DNA of 64,000 bases from the NCBI RefSeq assembly GCF_002754475.1, contig NZ_PEFL01000002.1, forward strand, positions 186,001 through 250,000, read 5' to 3'. Numbering within the stretch: the stretch's first letter is position 1; every line of letters starts with the position of its first letter. Under the pieces are notes generated by a model. The model did no database searches. It saw only the letters and a list, made by a program, of their open reading frames with translations, and was not told the origin of the DNA. This document shows positions 25,239 to 34,499 of the stretch, one piece after another. The DNA comes from Comamonas sp. 26. Lineage in GTDB: Bacteria > Pseudomonadota > Gammaproteobacteria > Burkholderiales > Burkholderiaceae_C. The position numbers and the translations under genes were made by a program.

Positions 25239-28109
25239 ATGCAACGCTGGAAACTCTCTGCGCTCGCCGCAGCCACCCTCGCTCTGTCTAGCCTTTCGGC
25301 CACCGATGCATGGGCATTGGCACTGGGTCGTATCACGGTCCAGTCGGCTCTGGGAGAGCCTTTGCGTGCGGAGGTCGAGATTCCTCAGCTCAGCGCAGCG
25401 GAAGCCGACAGCCTGCAAGCTGCGGTGGCATCGCCTGCTGCTTTCCGCGCGCAGGGCATGGAGTACTCGGGTACTGCCAACACTGTTCGCGTCAAGGTGC
25501 AAAAACGCTCCAATGGCTCAACTGTGCTGCAACTGAGCAGCTTCCAGCCGGTCAACGATCCCTTTGTGGACCTGGTGATTGATGCCAACTGGGCCTCTGG
25601 CAAGCTGCAGCGCAATTACACCTTGCTGCTGGACCCCCCCACGTCGCGCCGCCCCGCACCTGCACCGACAACGGTGGCCCAGGCAGCTCCTGCTGAGATG
25701 CCAGCCCGCCCTGCGGTGGTAGCTCGCCGCACATCAGCCCCTGTGGCAGCAGCAGGCCGAGATCTGCGCAATGACCGCGATCTGGACAGCACATCGGCCA
25801 AGCCTCAACGCAAGACCGGTACCGCTGCCGCAACGCCTTCCAGCACCAAGGGTGAGGTTCGCGTAAAGGCCGGCGACACCGCTGGCCGCATTGCTGCCGC
25901 ATACAAGCCTGCCGGCGTTTCTCTGGATCAGATGCTGGTCGCCATGCTGCGCAGCAACCCACAAGCATTCATCAACGGCAACATCAACCGCATGCGCAGT
26001 GGTGCCGTGGTTCAGTTGCCCGACGAAGCAACGACTCAGTCCACTTCCGTCAAGGAAGCGCGCCAGATCATGGCGGCCCAGTCGCAGGACTTCAACCAAT
26101 TTCGCCGCCAACTGGCTGGCGTAGCCCCTGTGGCCACGGTCGAGGCCGCATCGCGCAGCGCATCCGGTCAGGTTCAGGCGCATGTCGAGGATGCCAAGCC
26201 CAGCACTGCTGCTCCAGACAAGCTGACCCTGTCCAAGGGCACAGTCAAGGGCACTGCCGCAGACGAACAACTGGCACAGCAAAAGCAGACTGCAGATCAG
26301 ACAGCTCGCGCTGATGAGCTCAAACGCAATATGGCCGAACTGAGCCAGATTGCTGCCGCCACCAAGCCCGCTGGCAGCCCTGCAGCCACAGCGGGTGCAG
26401 CAGCGCCACAAGCCCCGGGCCTGAGCGTGCCCTCCGCAACTACAGCAACCACCAATACGGCAGCAACTGCAGCGCCCCCTGCTGCAGCTACGGCCCCAGC
26501 AGAGGCCGCAGCGCCTGAAGCAACCAAGCCCGCCGATGCCGCCAACGCGCCAGCAGAAGGTGGAGAGAAAACCCCAGAAGCTGTGCCCGCAGAAGCAGCG
26601 ACACAGCCAGCTCCGGTTGTGCCACCCAAACCAGCTCCGGCACCTGTTGCTGCGCCTGAAGAACCCAGCTTTATCGATGGTTTGATGGAAGACCCCACCA
26701 TTCCTCTGGCCGGTGCAGCCCTGCTCGCATTGCTGCTGGGCTACGGTGGCTATCGAGTCATGCAACGCCGCAAGGCAGCAGCCGCTGGCGCAGACAGCAC
26801 TTTGGGTGACAGCCAGCTTTCCGCAGACTCCTTTTTTGGAGCCAGCGGTGGCCAGCGCGTGGACACCACGACCAACAGCAGCCAGCTGTCGGCTCAGTCC
26901 ATGCAGTACTCACCAAGCCAGCTGGACGCCGGTGACGTGGACCCATTGGCCGAGGCTGATGTGTACCTGGCCTATGGCCGCGACCTGCAGGCCGAAGAAA
27001 TTCTCAAGGAGGCGCTGCGCACTGACCCCAACCGACTGGTTCTGCACCAGAAGCTGGCCGAGATCTATGCCAAACGCCATGACCGCATGGCCTATGCATC
27101 GGTCGCCAACAATCTGTACGGACTGACTCAGGGCAAGGGCCCAGAATGGCAACGCTTGGCGGATCAGGGCCGAATCCTCGACTCTGACAACGCGCTGTAC
27201 CAACCCGGTGGCTCGCCTCAGCCCCACCACTCTGATGCAGCTGCAAGCATGAGCAATGCATTCAGCCCCACCGACCCCGCCTCAGCCCTGACAGCTGGCG
27301 CTGCTGCGGTTGCCTTTGGCTCGGCACTGGCTGCTGCCAAGGAAGCCGACCGCGAAGGTCCTCCTACTCAGCCAGCCGGCCTGGACTTCGACATGGACCT
27401 GGATCTGCCAGGCGGCCTGTCGCCTGCCGCAGCACCCGTTGCCGCAACGCCAGCAGCACAGCAGCCAAGCGAGCAGGACTTCGCCTCGCTTGCGCAATGG
27501 GAAGCGCCTGCTGCAGCCTCAGCCAGCCCTGCACATGCCGCAGACAATGGCCTGAGCCTTGATCTGGATGACCTAGCCTCGTTCAGCCTACCCGCCACTG
27601 CATCGCAAGCCCCAGCGCCCGCAGCAGCACCTGTAGCTATGCCTATCGAGCAAGGCTCGCTGAATGCGCTGGAGTTTGACCTCGACAGTTTCACTCTGCC
27701 GCTTCAGTCCGTTACTGAAAGCACGGAAGAAAAAGACATTTCCCCCTCTGAACTGGCACCTCACAAAGCTGCGTCAGAGGAAGAAAGTCGCAGTACCGAA
27801 GCCATGACCTTGCAGCTGCCGATTGATGCTGGCAGCAGCCCCGCCATCAGTGCCCAAAAAGTCGAACCCACTTTCGACCTGGGTGGCCTGTCGCTGGACC
27901 TGGGCATGCCCAACCATGCAGTGAACCTTGACGCCGTCGCATCGCCTGCTGAACCCGAAGACCCGCTGGCAACCAAGCTAGCTTTGGCCGAAGAGTTCAA
28001 CGCCATCGGCGATAGTGACGGAGCGCGTACACTCATAGAGGAAGTGATCGCCGAAGCTCATGGCGATCTCAAAGCCAAGGCACAAAGCCTGCTCTCTCAG
28101 ATTGGTTAA
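25239..28109 (+). CDS. fimV: FimV/HubP-type polar pilus-assembly protein
   Basis: A 956-residue protein with the FimV layout. Residues 1-30 are a signal peptide (LSALAAATLALSSLSATDAWA), followed by the conserved N-terminal domain (LALGRITVQSALGEPLRAEV). A LysM peptidoglycan-binding domain is at about 205-262 (VRVKAGDTAGRIAAAYKPAG), a long Ala/Pro/Thr/Glu-rich segment at about 300-480, and one TM helix at about 487-505 (LAGAALLALLLGYGGYRVM). The cytoplasmic part has a TPR-like block (ADVYLAYGRDLQAEEILKEA), acidic spacers and the C-terminal FimV helix bundle (ATKLALAEEFNAIGDSDGA). By family it organises the cell pole and type IV pili. The order asd-fimV-truA-trpF-accD is also found in Pseudomonas. 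Confidence 0.9.
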   Translation: MQRWKLSALAAATLALSSLSATDAWALALGRITVQSALGEPLRAEVEIPQLSAAEADSLQAAVASPAAFRAQGMEYSGTANTVRVKVQKRSNGSTVLQLSSFQPVNDPFVDLVIDANWASGKLQRNYTLLLDPPTSRRPAPAPTTVAQAAPAEMPARPAVVARRTSAPVAAAGRDLRNDRDLDSTSAKPQRKTGTAAATPSSTKGEVRVKAGDTAGRIAAAYKPAGVSLDQMLVAMLRSNPQAFINGNINRMRSGAVVQLPDEATTQSTSVKEARQIMAAQSQDFNQFRRQLAGVAPVATVEAASRSASGQVQAHVEDAKPSTAAPDKLTLSKGTVKGTAADEQLAQQKQTADQTARADELKRNMAELSQIAAATKPAGSPAATAGAAAPQAPGLSVPSATTATTNTAATAAPPAAATAPAEAAAPEATKPADAANAPAEGGEKTPEAVPAEAATQPAPVVPPKPAPAPVAAPEEPSFIDGLMEDPTIPLAGAALLALLLGYGGYRVMQRRKAAAAGADSTLGDSQLSADSFFGASGGQRVDTTTNSSQLSAQSMQYSPSQLDAGDVDPLAEADVYLAYGRDLQAEEILKEALRTDPNRLVLHQKLAEIYAKRHDRMAYASVANNLYGLTQGKGPEWQRLADQGRILDSDNALYQPGGSPQPHHSDAAASMSNAFSPTDPASALTAGAAAVAFGSALAAAKEADREGPPTQPAGLDFDMDLDLPGGLSPAAAPVAATPAAQQPSEQDFASLAQWEAPAAASASPAHAADNGLSLDLDDLASFSLPATASQAPAPAAAPVAMPIEQGSLNALEFDLDSFTLPLQSVTESTEEKDISPSELAPHKAASEEESRSTEAMTLQLPIDAGSSPAISAQKVEPTFDLGGLSLDLGMPNHAVNLDAVASPAEPEDPLATKLALAEEFNAIGDSDGARTLIEEVIAEAHGDLKAKAQSLLSQIG

Positions 28110-28149
28110 TTGATTTGATGCGTTTACCCCCAGCGCCGGGAGCCATGCA

Positions 28150-29001
28150 ATGCGCATAGCTCTTGGCGTAAGCTACAACGGTCAGGCCTACCAGGGCTGG
28201 CAAAGCCAGTCCTCCGGCAACACCGTACAAGACAAACTCGAAGCGGCCCTGGGCCGCTTTGCTGCTGAAAAAGTGTCCACAATTTGCGCAGGCCGCACCG
28301 ATGCCGGTGTTCACGGCCTGATGCAAGTCGTGCACTTCGATACTGAACTGGACCGTGCGCCCTACTCCTGGGTGCGCGGCACCAATACCTTTTTGCCTGC
28401 CGACATTGCCGTGCAATGGGCGCAGCCCGTGTCTGAAGAATTTCACTCACGCTATTGCGCCACGGGCCGCCGCTATGCCTATGTGCTGATGCAGTCGCCT
28501 GTGCGCCCCAGCGTAGAAGCGGGCCGCGTGGGCTGGATGTTCTACCCTCTCGATGGCGAGGCCATGCAAAAGGCCGCACAGTATTTGGTGGGCGAGCATG
28601 ACTTCTCGTCTTTCCGAGCCTCAGGCTGTCAGGCCAAGACGCCGGTCAAGACTCTGTATGACATACGCGTCACCCGTCGCATGACCAGCGGCGGCTCTCG
28701 TGAAGCGGCAGCCAGCTCCATGCGCCCCGGTGATACCGAGCCTATGGAATGCTGCTACTGGCGCTTCGAGTTTGATGGCAGCGCTTTTTTGCACCACATG
28801 GTGCGCAACATCATGGGCTGCCTGATTGCCATTGGTCAGGGCCAATATCCACCTGAATGGATGAAAACCGTGCTTGCAGCCCGCTCGCGTGATGCTGCTG
28901 CCCCCACTTTTTCGCCAGATGGTCTCTACTTCCTCGGCCCCATTTACGATGGAAAATGGGGCCTACCCACCCGTACGGTGGGCTTTGACTGGTTGCCATG
29001 A
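28150..29001 (+). CDS. truA: tRNA pseudouridine(38-40) synthase
   Basis: Converts uridines 38-40 of the tRNA anticodon arm to pseudouridine. The catalytic aspartate is Asp51 in CAGRTDAGVHGLMQVVHF; the N-terminus MRIALGVSYNGQAYQGWQSQ and C-terminal FLHHMVRNIMGCLIAIG match the family. The protein is 283 residues. The ATG at 28150 is right; an overlapping ATG five bases earlier leads to an immediate stop. Its TGA overlaps the ATG of trpF (ATGA). Confidence 0.96.
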   Translation: MRIALGVSYNGQAYQGWQSQSSGNTVQDKLEAALGRFAAEKVSTICAGRTDAGVHGLMQVVHFDTELDRAPYSWVRGTNTFLPADIAVQWAQPVSEEFHSRYCATGRRYAYVLMQSPVRPSVEAGRVGWMFYPLDGEAMQKAAQYLVGEHDFSSFRASGCQAKTPVKTLYDIRVTRRMTSGGSREAAASSMRPGDTEPMECCYWRFEFDGSAFLHHMVRNIMGCLIAIGQGQYPPEWMKTVLAARSRDAAAPTFSPDGLYFLGPIYDGKWGLPTRTVGFDWLP

Positions 29002-29771
29002 ACCGAACCCGGATCAAGATCTGCGGCCTGACCCGCGAGCAAGATGTAGTCGCGGCAGTCGCGGCTGGTGCTGACGCGATCGGCTTTGTACTCTACGCCA
29101 AAAGCCCCCGCGCAGTCACGCTGCAACGCGCGGCAGAGCTGGCCAGGCGCCTGCCGCCGTTTGTCACACCTGTTTTGCTTTTTGTGAATGAATTTGCTAG
29201 CAATGTCATAGCTGCTTGCGCAGAAATACCAAACGCTTGCGTGCAATTTCACGGTGATGAATCCCCCGAAGACTGCGAAGCCGCAACCCGGGGCGTGCAA
29301 CCCTGGCTGCGGGCAGCCCGCATACCCCTAGGGGATGATGCGGCGCATTTTGACCTCGTAGAATACGCACAACGTTATTCAAAAGCCCAGGCCATATTGC
29401 TCGACGCCCATGTCGACGGTTATGGCGGCGGCGGAAAAGCATTCAATTGGTCACTTCTGCCAACAAGCGTCGACTCTCACCTCGTTTTGTCTGGTGGACT
29501 CACGCCTGCAAACGTGACCGATGGCATCTTGCAAGTACGCCCTCGCGGGCTGTCGCTTGCCATTGATGTGAGCTCGGGCGTCGAGGCCGACGGCCCTGAT
29601 GGCAAGCCCCTCAAAGGCATCAAGGATGCCCACAAGATTCACCGCTTCATTGCTGCCGTACGCGCAGCTGATGCACAAATTTTGCAGACTGACACATGTT
29701 TGAATACCAGTACCCTGACGTCCACGGCCACTTCGGTCGCTACGGAGGCAGCTTCGCCAGCGAAACCCTGA
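28998..29771 (+). CDS. trpF: Phosphoribosylanthranilate isomerase, with C-terminal extension
   Basis: Third pathway step of tryptophan synthesis from chorismate, an Amadori rearrangement in a TIM barrel. The catalytic cysteine is Cys9 ([11 protein letters not shown]) and the catalytic aspartate is Asp136 ([13 protein letters not shown]). The barrel ends near [10 protein letters not shown] at about residue 225; the remaining 30 residues are Thr/Ser/Ala-rich ([20 protein letters not shown]) and are read from DNA that also encodes the first 25 residues of trpB. This overlap of 76 bases is unusually long. It starts in an ATGA overlap with truA. Confidence 0.93.
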   Translation: MNRTRIKICGLTREQDVVAAVAAGADAIGFVLYAKSPRAVTLQRAAELARRLPPFVTPVLLFVNEFASNVIAACAEIPNACVQFHGDESPEDCEAATRGVQPWLRAARIPLGDDAAHFDLVEYAQRYSKAQAILLDAHVDGYGGGGKAFNWSLLPTSVDSHLVLSGGLTPANVTDGILQVRPRGLSLAIDVSSGVEADGPDGKPLKGIKDAHKIHRFIAAVRAADAQILQTDTCLNTSTLTSTATSVATEAASPAKP

Positions 29772-30991
29772 CGCACGCTCTTGTCGAGCTGCGTGATGCC
29801 TACGCCAAATACCAGAACGACCCTGAGTTCATCGCTGAATTCCAGTCCGAGCTGGCTCACTATGTGGGTCGCCCTTCGCCCGTTTATCACGCAGACCGCA
29901 TGTCGCGCGAAATGGGTGGCGCTCAGATCTATCTGAAACGTGAAGACCTGAACCACACCGGCGCGCACAAGATCAACAACGTGATTGGCCAGGCCATGCT
30001 CGCCAAGCGCATGGGCAAGCCGCGCATCATTGCCGAGACCGGTGCCGGCCAGCATGGCGTGGCAACCGCCACCATCTGCGCGCGCTACGGCCTGGAATGC
30101 ATCGTTTACATGGGCGCCGAAGACGTGAAGCGCCAAAGCCCCAATGTCTACCGCATGAAGCTGCTGGGCGCCACCGTGGTGCCCGTGGAATCCGGCAGCA
30201 AGACCTTGAAGGATGCCCTCAACGAGGCCATGCGCGACTGGGTGGCCAATGTGGACAACACTTTCTACATCATCGGAACGGTGGCGGGTCCGCACCCCTA
30301 CCCCATGATGGTGCGCGACTTCCAGAAGGTGATTGGCGAAGAGTGCCTGACGCAGATGCCCGAGTTTCTGGGCCCTGACCACCAGCCCGACGCGGTGGTG
30401 GCCTGTGTGGGCGGCGGCAGCAATGCCATGGGTATCTTCTACCCCTACATTCCCTTTGAAAACACCCAGCTGATCGGCGTAGAAGCGGCTGGCGAAGGCC
30501 TGGAAACCGGCAAGCACTCGGCATCGCTGCAAAAAGGCAGCTCGGGCGTGCTGCACGGCAACCGCACCTTCATCATGCAAGACGACAACGGCCAGATTCT
30601 GGAGACCCACTCCATCAGCGCCGGTCTGGACTACCCCGGCGTGGGCCCTGAGCACGCCTGGCTGCAGGAAATCGGTCGCGCCCAGTACGTGGGCATTACC
30701 GACACCGAAGCGCTGGACGCCTTCCACTACCTGTGCCGTGCCGAAGGCATCATCCCCGCGCTGGAATCCAGCCATGCCGTGGCCTACGCCATGAAACTGG
30801 CCAAGACCATGCGCACCGACCAGTCCATTCTGGTCAGCCTCTCTGGCCGCGGCGATAAGGACATTGGCACCGTTGCCGACTTGTCGGGTGCCGAATATTT
30901 TGACCGCCCATCCATGCGCGGCCTCACCGTCAAGGGTGCACCCGGCCACGATGCGGCCAAGCCAGCCGCAGGTGGGAGCAACAAGTTATGA
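29696..30991 (+). CDS. trpB: Tryptophan synthase beta chain
   Basis: Condenses indole with serine. The 431-residue protein starts with the conserved [15 protein letters not shown], and the PLP lysine is Lys92 in [11 protein letters not shown]. The glycine loop for the PLP phosphate, [13 protein letters not shown], is present. Although the start lies inside trpF, the N-terminus is conserved enough that this ATG is firm. It ends in a 4-base ATGA overlap with trpA. A 20-residue Ala/Gly/Lys tail extends beyond the usual end. Confidence 0.97.
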   Translation: MFEYQYPDVHGHFGRYGGSFASETLTHALVELRDAYAKYQNDPEFIAEFQSELAHYVGRPSPVYHADRMSREMGGAQIYLKREDLNHTGAHKINNVIGQAMLAKRMGKPRIIAETGAGQHGVATATICARYGLECIVYMGAEDVKRQSPNVYRMKLLGATVVPVESGSKTLKDALNEAMRDWVANVDNTFYIIGTVAGPHPYPMMVRDFQKVIGEECLTQMPEFLGPDHQPDAVVACVGGGSNAMGIFYPYIPFENTQLIGVEAAGEGLETGKHSASLQKGSSGVLHGNRTFIMQDDNGQILETHSISAGLDYPGVGPEHAWLQEIGRAQYVGITDTEALDAFHYLCRAEGIIPALESSHAVAYAMKLAKTMRTDQSILVSLSGRGDKDIGTVADLSGAEYFDRPSMRGLTVKGAPGHDAAKPAAGGSNKL

Positions 30992-31797
30992 GCCGAATTT
31001 CCGACACATTCAGCAAACTCAAGGAAGAAGGCCGCAAGGCGCTGATTCCTTATGTGACAGCTGGTTTCCCCTTTGCAGCCATCACCCCTTCCCTCATGCA
31101 CGGCATGGTGGAAGCCGGTGCCGACGTGATCGAGCTGGGCGTGCCCTTCTCCGACCCCATGGCCGACGGCCCCACCATCCAGCGTGCGGGTGACAAGGCT
31201 ATCGCCAACGGCGTGGGCATGGCCCAGGTGCTGGCCTATGTGGCCGAGTTCCGTAAAAAGGACCAGGCCACGCCCGTGGTGCTCATGGGTTATGCCAACC
31301 CGGTCGAGCGCTACGACCAGGTTCACGGTGAAGACGCCTTCGTCAATCACGCCTGCGAGTCTGGCGTGGACGGTATCCTCATCGTGGACTACCCACCTGA
31401 AGAGTGCGAAGAGTTTGCCGCCAAGCTCAAAGCCCGCGACATGGACCTCATCTTCCTGCTGGCCCCCACCAGCACAGACGAGCGCATGCAGCAAGTGGCT
31501 CGCGTGGCCACCGGCTATGTCTACTATGTCTCGCTCAAGGGCGTGACCGGTTCCGGCGCACTCGACACTGCTGCGGTGGAAGCCATGCTGCCCCGCATTC
31601 GCAAGCATGTGAACATCCCCGTGGGCGTGGGCTTTGGCATTCGCGATGCCCAGACTGCCCAGACCGTAGGCCAGGTGGCCGATGCCGTCATCATTGGCAG
31701 CCGCATCATTGATCTGCTCGACAACCAGCCGCATGAAAAAATCGTGCCTCTGGCAATAGACTTTCTGCGCGGCGTGCGTAAGGCACTCGACGCATAA
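30988..31797 (+). CDS. trpA: Tryptophan synthase alpha chain
   Basis: Cleaves indole-3-glycerol phosphate to indole and glyceraldehyde-3-phosphate, passing indole to TrpB. The catalytic Glu49 and Asp60 are in [19 protein letters not shown], and the loop [13 protein letters not shown] matches the family. 269 residues, standard length. Repeat B3 begins three bases after its stop. Confidence 0.97.
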   Translation: MSRISDTFSKLKEEGRKALIPYVTAGFPFAAITPSLMHGMVEAGADVIELGVPFSDPMADGPTIQRAGDKAIANGVGMAQVLAYVAEFRKKDQATPVVLMGYANPVERYDQVHGEDAFVNHACESGVDGILIVDYPPEECEEFAAKLKARDMDLIFLLAPTSTDERMQQVARVATGYVYYVSLKGVTGSGALDTAAVEAMLPRIRKHVNIPVGVGFGIRDAQTAQTVGQVADAVIIGSRIIDLLDNQPHEKIVPLAIDFLRGVRKALDA

Positions 31798-31800
31798 TGC

Positions 31801-31905
31801 TCCCCTGAAATCAGCCACCCTCTGAGCGGCTTTGCCGCTTCCCCCTAGAAGGGGGACGACAGCCTCGCAGCGGGGCGGCCCTTGCTCGCTGTCCCTGACC
31901 GGGAT
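31801..31905 (+). repeat. GC-rich stop-codon-associated repeat, copy B3
   Basis: After a short lead, CTCTGAGCGGCTTTGCCGC, TTCCCCCTAGAAGGGGGACG, ACAGCCTCGCAGCGGGGCGG and CCCTTGCTCGC. It separates trpA from accD and has the same orientation as trpA. This is the most complete copy and best shows the consensus. Confidence 0.75.
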
Positions 31906-31984
31906 TGCGCCAGTGCCTGCGCCGCGCCGCTCTCATGGGTTGCGGGTGGCGCGCAGTGCAGTGGAAACTGAAAAGGAAACAACC

Positions 31985-32860
31985 ATGTCCTGGCTTGAAA
32001 AACTTCTGCCTGCAAAAATCCAGCAGACTAACCCGACGGAACGCCACCAGCAGATTCCCGAAGGTCTGTGGATCAAATGCCCCAGCTGCGAATCCGTTCT
32101 GTACAAGACCGATCTGGAAAAGAACCAGAACGTCTGCCCCACCTGCGGTCATCACCACCGCATCGGTGCGCGTGCGCGTCTGAACCATTTCCTCGACGCT
32201 GAAGGCCGCTACGAAATCGGCCAGGAAGTCATTCCTGTTGACCCCTTGAAGTTCAAGGACAGCCGCAAGTACCCCGAGCGCCTGAAAGAAGCGCTAGAGA
32301 ACACCGGCGAGACAGATGCCCTGATCGTCATGGGCGGCTCCGTCAAGAGCATCAACATGGTCGTGGCCTGCTTTGAGTTCGACTTCATGGGCGGCTCCAT
32401 GGGCTCCGTGGTCGGCGAGCGCTTTGTGCGCGGCGTCGAAACCGCTATTGAGCAAAAAGTGCCCTTCGTCTGCTTCACGGCCACCGGTGGTGCCCGTATG
32501 CAGGAAGGCCTGCTCTCGCTAATGCAAATGGCCAAGACCAATGCGGCGCTGACCCGCCTGGCCAAGAAGGGCCTGCCCTATATCTCCGTGCTGACCGACC
32601 CCACCATGGGCGGCGTGTCTGCCGGCTTCGCCTTTGTGGGCGATATTGTGATTGCAGAACCCAAGGCCCTGATCGGCTTTGCCGGCCCCCGCGTGATCGA
32701 GACCACGGTACGCGTGAAGCTGCCTGAAGGCTTCCAGCGTGCCGAGTTCCTGCAGGAAAAGGGCGCTGTGGACATGATTGTCGACCGCCGCGAACTGCGC
32801 GACCGCATCTCCAGTTCGCTGGCTATGCTGCAACGCTTGCCTGCTGACGCAGTGGAATAA
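31985..32860 (+). CDS. accD: Acetyl-CoA carboxylase carboxyltransferase subunit beta
   Basis: With AccA it transfers CO2 from carboxybiotin to acetyl-CoA, the first committed step of fatty-acid synthesis. The N-terminal zinc ribbon is visible (Cys32, Cys35, Cys51, Cys54 in KCPSCES and VCPTCGHH), followed by the crotonase-like core with [20 protein letters not shown] and [15 protein letters not shown] use the ATG at 31985 (MSWLEKLLP), which gives 291 residues; the frame is open upstream through repeat B3 but that is not coding. Confidence 0.96.
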   Translation: MSWLEKLLPAKIQQTNPTERHQQIPEGLWIKCPSCESVLYKTDLEKNQNVCPTCGHHHRIGARARLNHFLDAEGRYEIGQEVIPVDPLKFKDSRKYPERLKEALENTGETDALIVMGGSVKSINMVVACFEFDFMGGSMGSVVGERFVRGVETAIEQKVPFVCFTATGGARMQEGLLSLMQMAKTNAALTRLAKKGLPYISVLTDPTMGGVSAGFAFVGDIVIAEPKALIGFAGPRVIETTVRVKLPEGFQRAEFLQEKGAVDMIVDRRELRDRISSSLAMLQRLPADAVE

Positions 32861-32879
32861 GCCACTTCGCTATCAAAAG

Positions 32880-32922
32880 AAAAGCGGCTAGCGCAGATTC
32901 TGTCTGCGTTAGCCGCTTTTTT
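32880..32922 (+). terminator. Terminator of the trp-accD operon
   Basis: AAAAGCGGCTAGCGCAGA (32880-32897) / TCTGCGTTAGCCGCTTTT (32903-32920), an 18-bp stem with one G-T pair and then TT. The GGCTAGCGC core is that of the AT-rich repeat family, suggesting that a repeat copy has become the terminator. Confidence 0.88.
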
Positions 32923-32974
32923 CATATATTTTTAAGGGCAGGAGCTCGCCCCATGCGTCGACGGCTTCAGTGGC

Positions 32975-33538
32975 TCACAGTCCTGCAATCGTCACCAGCC
33001 CACCCGCCTGCACGTAGTTGAGCACCATCAGCAGCACCTGCAGAATAATCAAGGCGATCAGCGACGAAAAGTCCACATTGCCGATCAGGGGCACCACCTT
33101 GCGAATGGGAGCGACCAACGGGTCTGACAGGCGCTGCAGCACCCCATAAATGGGCGAGTAAGGCTGCACCCAGGAAAGAATCACGAAGACCAGCAAAATG
33201 CCCACCATCCCCGACAGGATGACTTTGAGCAGCCCGCAGAAGGCCAGCCAGGGCAGGGCCAGCGCCGTGCTTTTGGCTCCCAGCAGAAGCCAGATCAGCA
33301 GCACCTGTGCAAATTGCAGCAGAAAGGCGGCCAGCAGGCTTGATTTGTCCCAGCGGCCTTTGGCGGGAACGATCTTGCGCAGCGGCATCACAATCCAGTC
33401 GCTCAAGGCAAACACCAACTGCCCCACGGGGTTACCGAAGGGCACACGCTGTGCCTGCATATACATGCGCAACAGGCAAGCGCCGCTGATCAATCCGACA
33501 ACAACGTCCAGCAGGAACAAAACAATTTCAAACAGCAT
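32975..33538 (-). CDS. YggT family integral membrane protein
   Basis: A 187-residue inner-membrane protein with two copies of the YggT unit. Each copy has a TM helix followed by an amphipathic segment with a proline motif: NPVGQLVFALSDWIVMPLRK and IYGVLQRLSDPLVAPIRKVV. Hydrophobic stretches lie near residues 1-22, 62-82, 90-125 and 155-178. YggT proteins have been linked to osmotic tolerance and cell division, but no function is firm. I choose the ATG at 33538; a TTG three codons upstream is possible. Divergent from the Lon-domain gene. Confidence 0.88.
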   Translation of the reverse strand: MLFEIVLFLLDVVVGLISGACLLRMYMQAQRVPFGNPVGQLVFALSDWIVMPLRKIVPAKGRWDKSSLLAAFLLQFAQVLLIWLLLGAKSTALALPWLAFCGLLKVILSGMVGILLVFVILSWVQPYSPIYGVLQRLSDPLVAPIRKVVPLIGNVDFSSLIALIILQVLLMVLNYVQAGGLVTIAGL

Positions 33539-33598
33539 GTGACTCAATTCAGGAAGCAGCGAACGCGTCGCCTATTCGTGGGATGATAGCCGCGCACC

Positions 33599-34249
33599 AT
33601 GACTGATACACAAAGTCTGCACTCCCTGCCCCTGTTCCCTTTGAACACGGTGCTGTTTCCTGAAGGCCTGCTGAGCCTGCAGGTCTTTGAAGTGCGCTAT
33701 CTGGACATGGTCCGCAAATGCCAACACGCAGGCGCACCTTTCGGGGTGGTGGCGCTGCAACTGGGCCATGAAGTGCGCAAGGCGAGCTCAAAGGGAGAGC
33801 AGCTCCACGCCGAAGGGGTGCTGGCCCACATCACCCGGCTCGATTCACCCCTGTCCGGCCTGCTGCATCTGCAATGCCAGGGCACGCAGCGCTTTCATAT
33901 TCAGCACTGCTGGCAACTGCCGCACGGCCTGTGGGTGGCCGATGTGAACATGCTGCCAGCCGACCCCAAAGTCGCCGTACCACCGCATTTACGCAGCACT
34001 GCATACGCCCTGGCACAGGCTCTGCTCAATCTGCATGGCCACGACCCTGACCATGCCCAGCTTCCCACACCCGAGCAGATGCATGACTGCGCTTGGGTGG
34101 CCAATCGCTGGGCAGAGATGCTGCCGCTGCCAGTACGCGTCAAGCAGCAGCTCATGACACTGGACGCCCCGCTGCTGCGACTGGAGCTGATTGCAGACGT
34201 GCTCGACCAAAGCGGCATTGCCGGCATGCCATCTGCGCCAGATTCATAA
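33599..34249 (+). CDS. Lon N-terminal (substrate-binding) domain protein
   Basis: A 216-residue stand-alone Lon N-domain protein, without the AAA+ or protease part. The start LPLFPLNTVLFPEGLLSLQV with FEVRYLDMVRKC is the standard signature of the family (also called peptidase S16). Function of stand-alone members is not well known; a role in binding proteins or in stress is inferred. It is divergent from yggT and ends at an AT-rich repeat copy. Confidence 0.87.
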   Translation: MTDTQSLHSLPLFPLNTVLFPEGLLSLQVFEVRYLDMVRKCQHAGAPFGVVALQLGHEVRKASSKGEQLHAEGVLAHITRLDSPLSGLLHLQCQGTQRFHIQHCWQLPHGLWVADVNMLPADPKVAVPPHLRSTAYALAQALLNLHGHDPDHAQLPTPEQMHDCAWVANRWAEMLPLPVRVKQQLMTLDAPLLRLELIADVLDQSGIAGMPSAPDS

Positions 34250-34499
34250 AAATCAGGCTGTACCCCAATAAATAAAAGCGCCAACAGCTCTTATTTTGAT
34301 AGTAATCGCCATAATTTCTTGATGACTCAACGCTGCCAATAAACCGCATACCGCAGTTCCAGTCAGCGCTTTGCCCGGCTGTTCGCCGCTGCCTCGGCAA
34401 AAAACTTAAAATCTCCGCTTTCGGGCTGCGCAATCCTTGCCGCCTCCCATCATTCCCTTGTGGACTCAAACCGGCGCTTGTCGCTGGCGCTCTCTTTTC
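34250..34499. repeat. Intergenic region with AT-rich repeat copy A7
   Basis: AATAAATAAAAGCGCCAACA, GCTCTTATTTTGATAGTAAT at about 34266-34310 carries the AGCGCC and TTTGATAG elements of the A family, here degenerate. The rest holds the presumed lysS promoter, which I cannot place with confidence. Confidence 0.4.

Noticed and set aside
29190..29240. Possible A-type repeat inside trpF (GCTAGC and ATAGCTGC words)
   Set aside because: The encoded protein has the normal family length and pattern here, so the words are probably chance within coding DNA.
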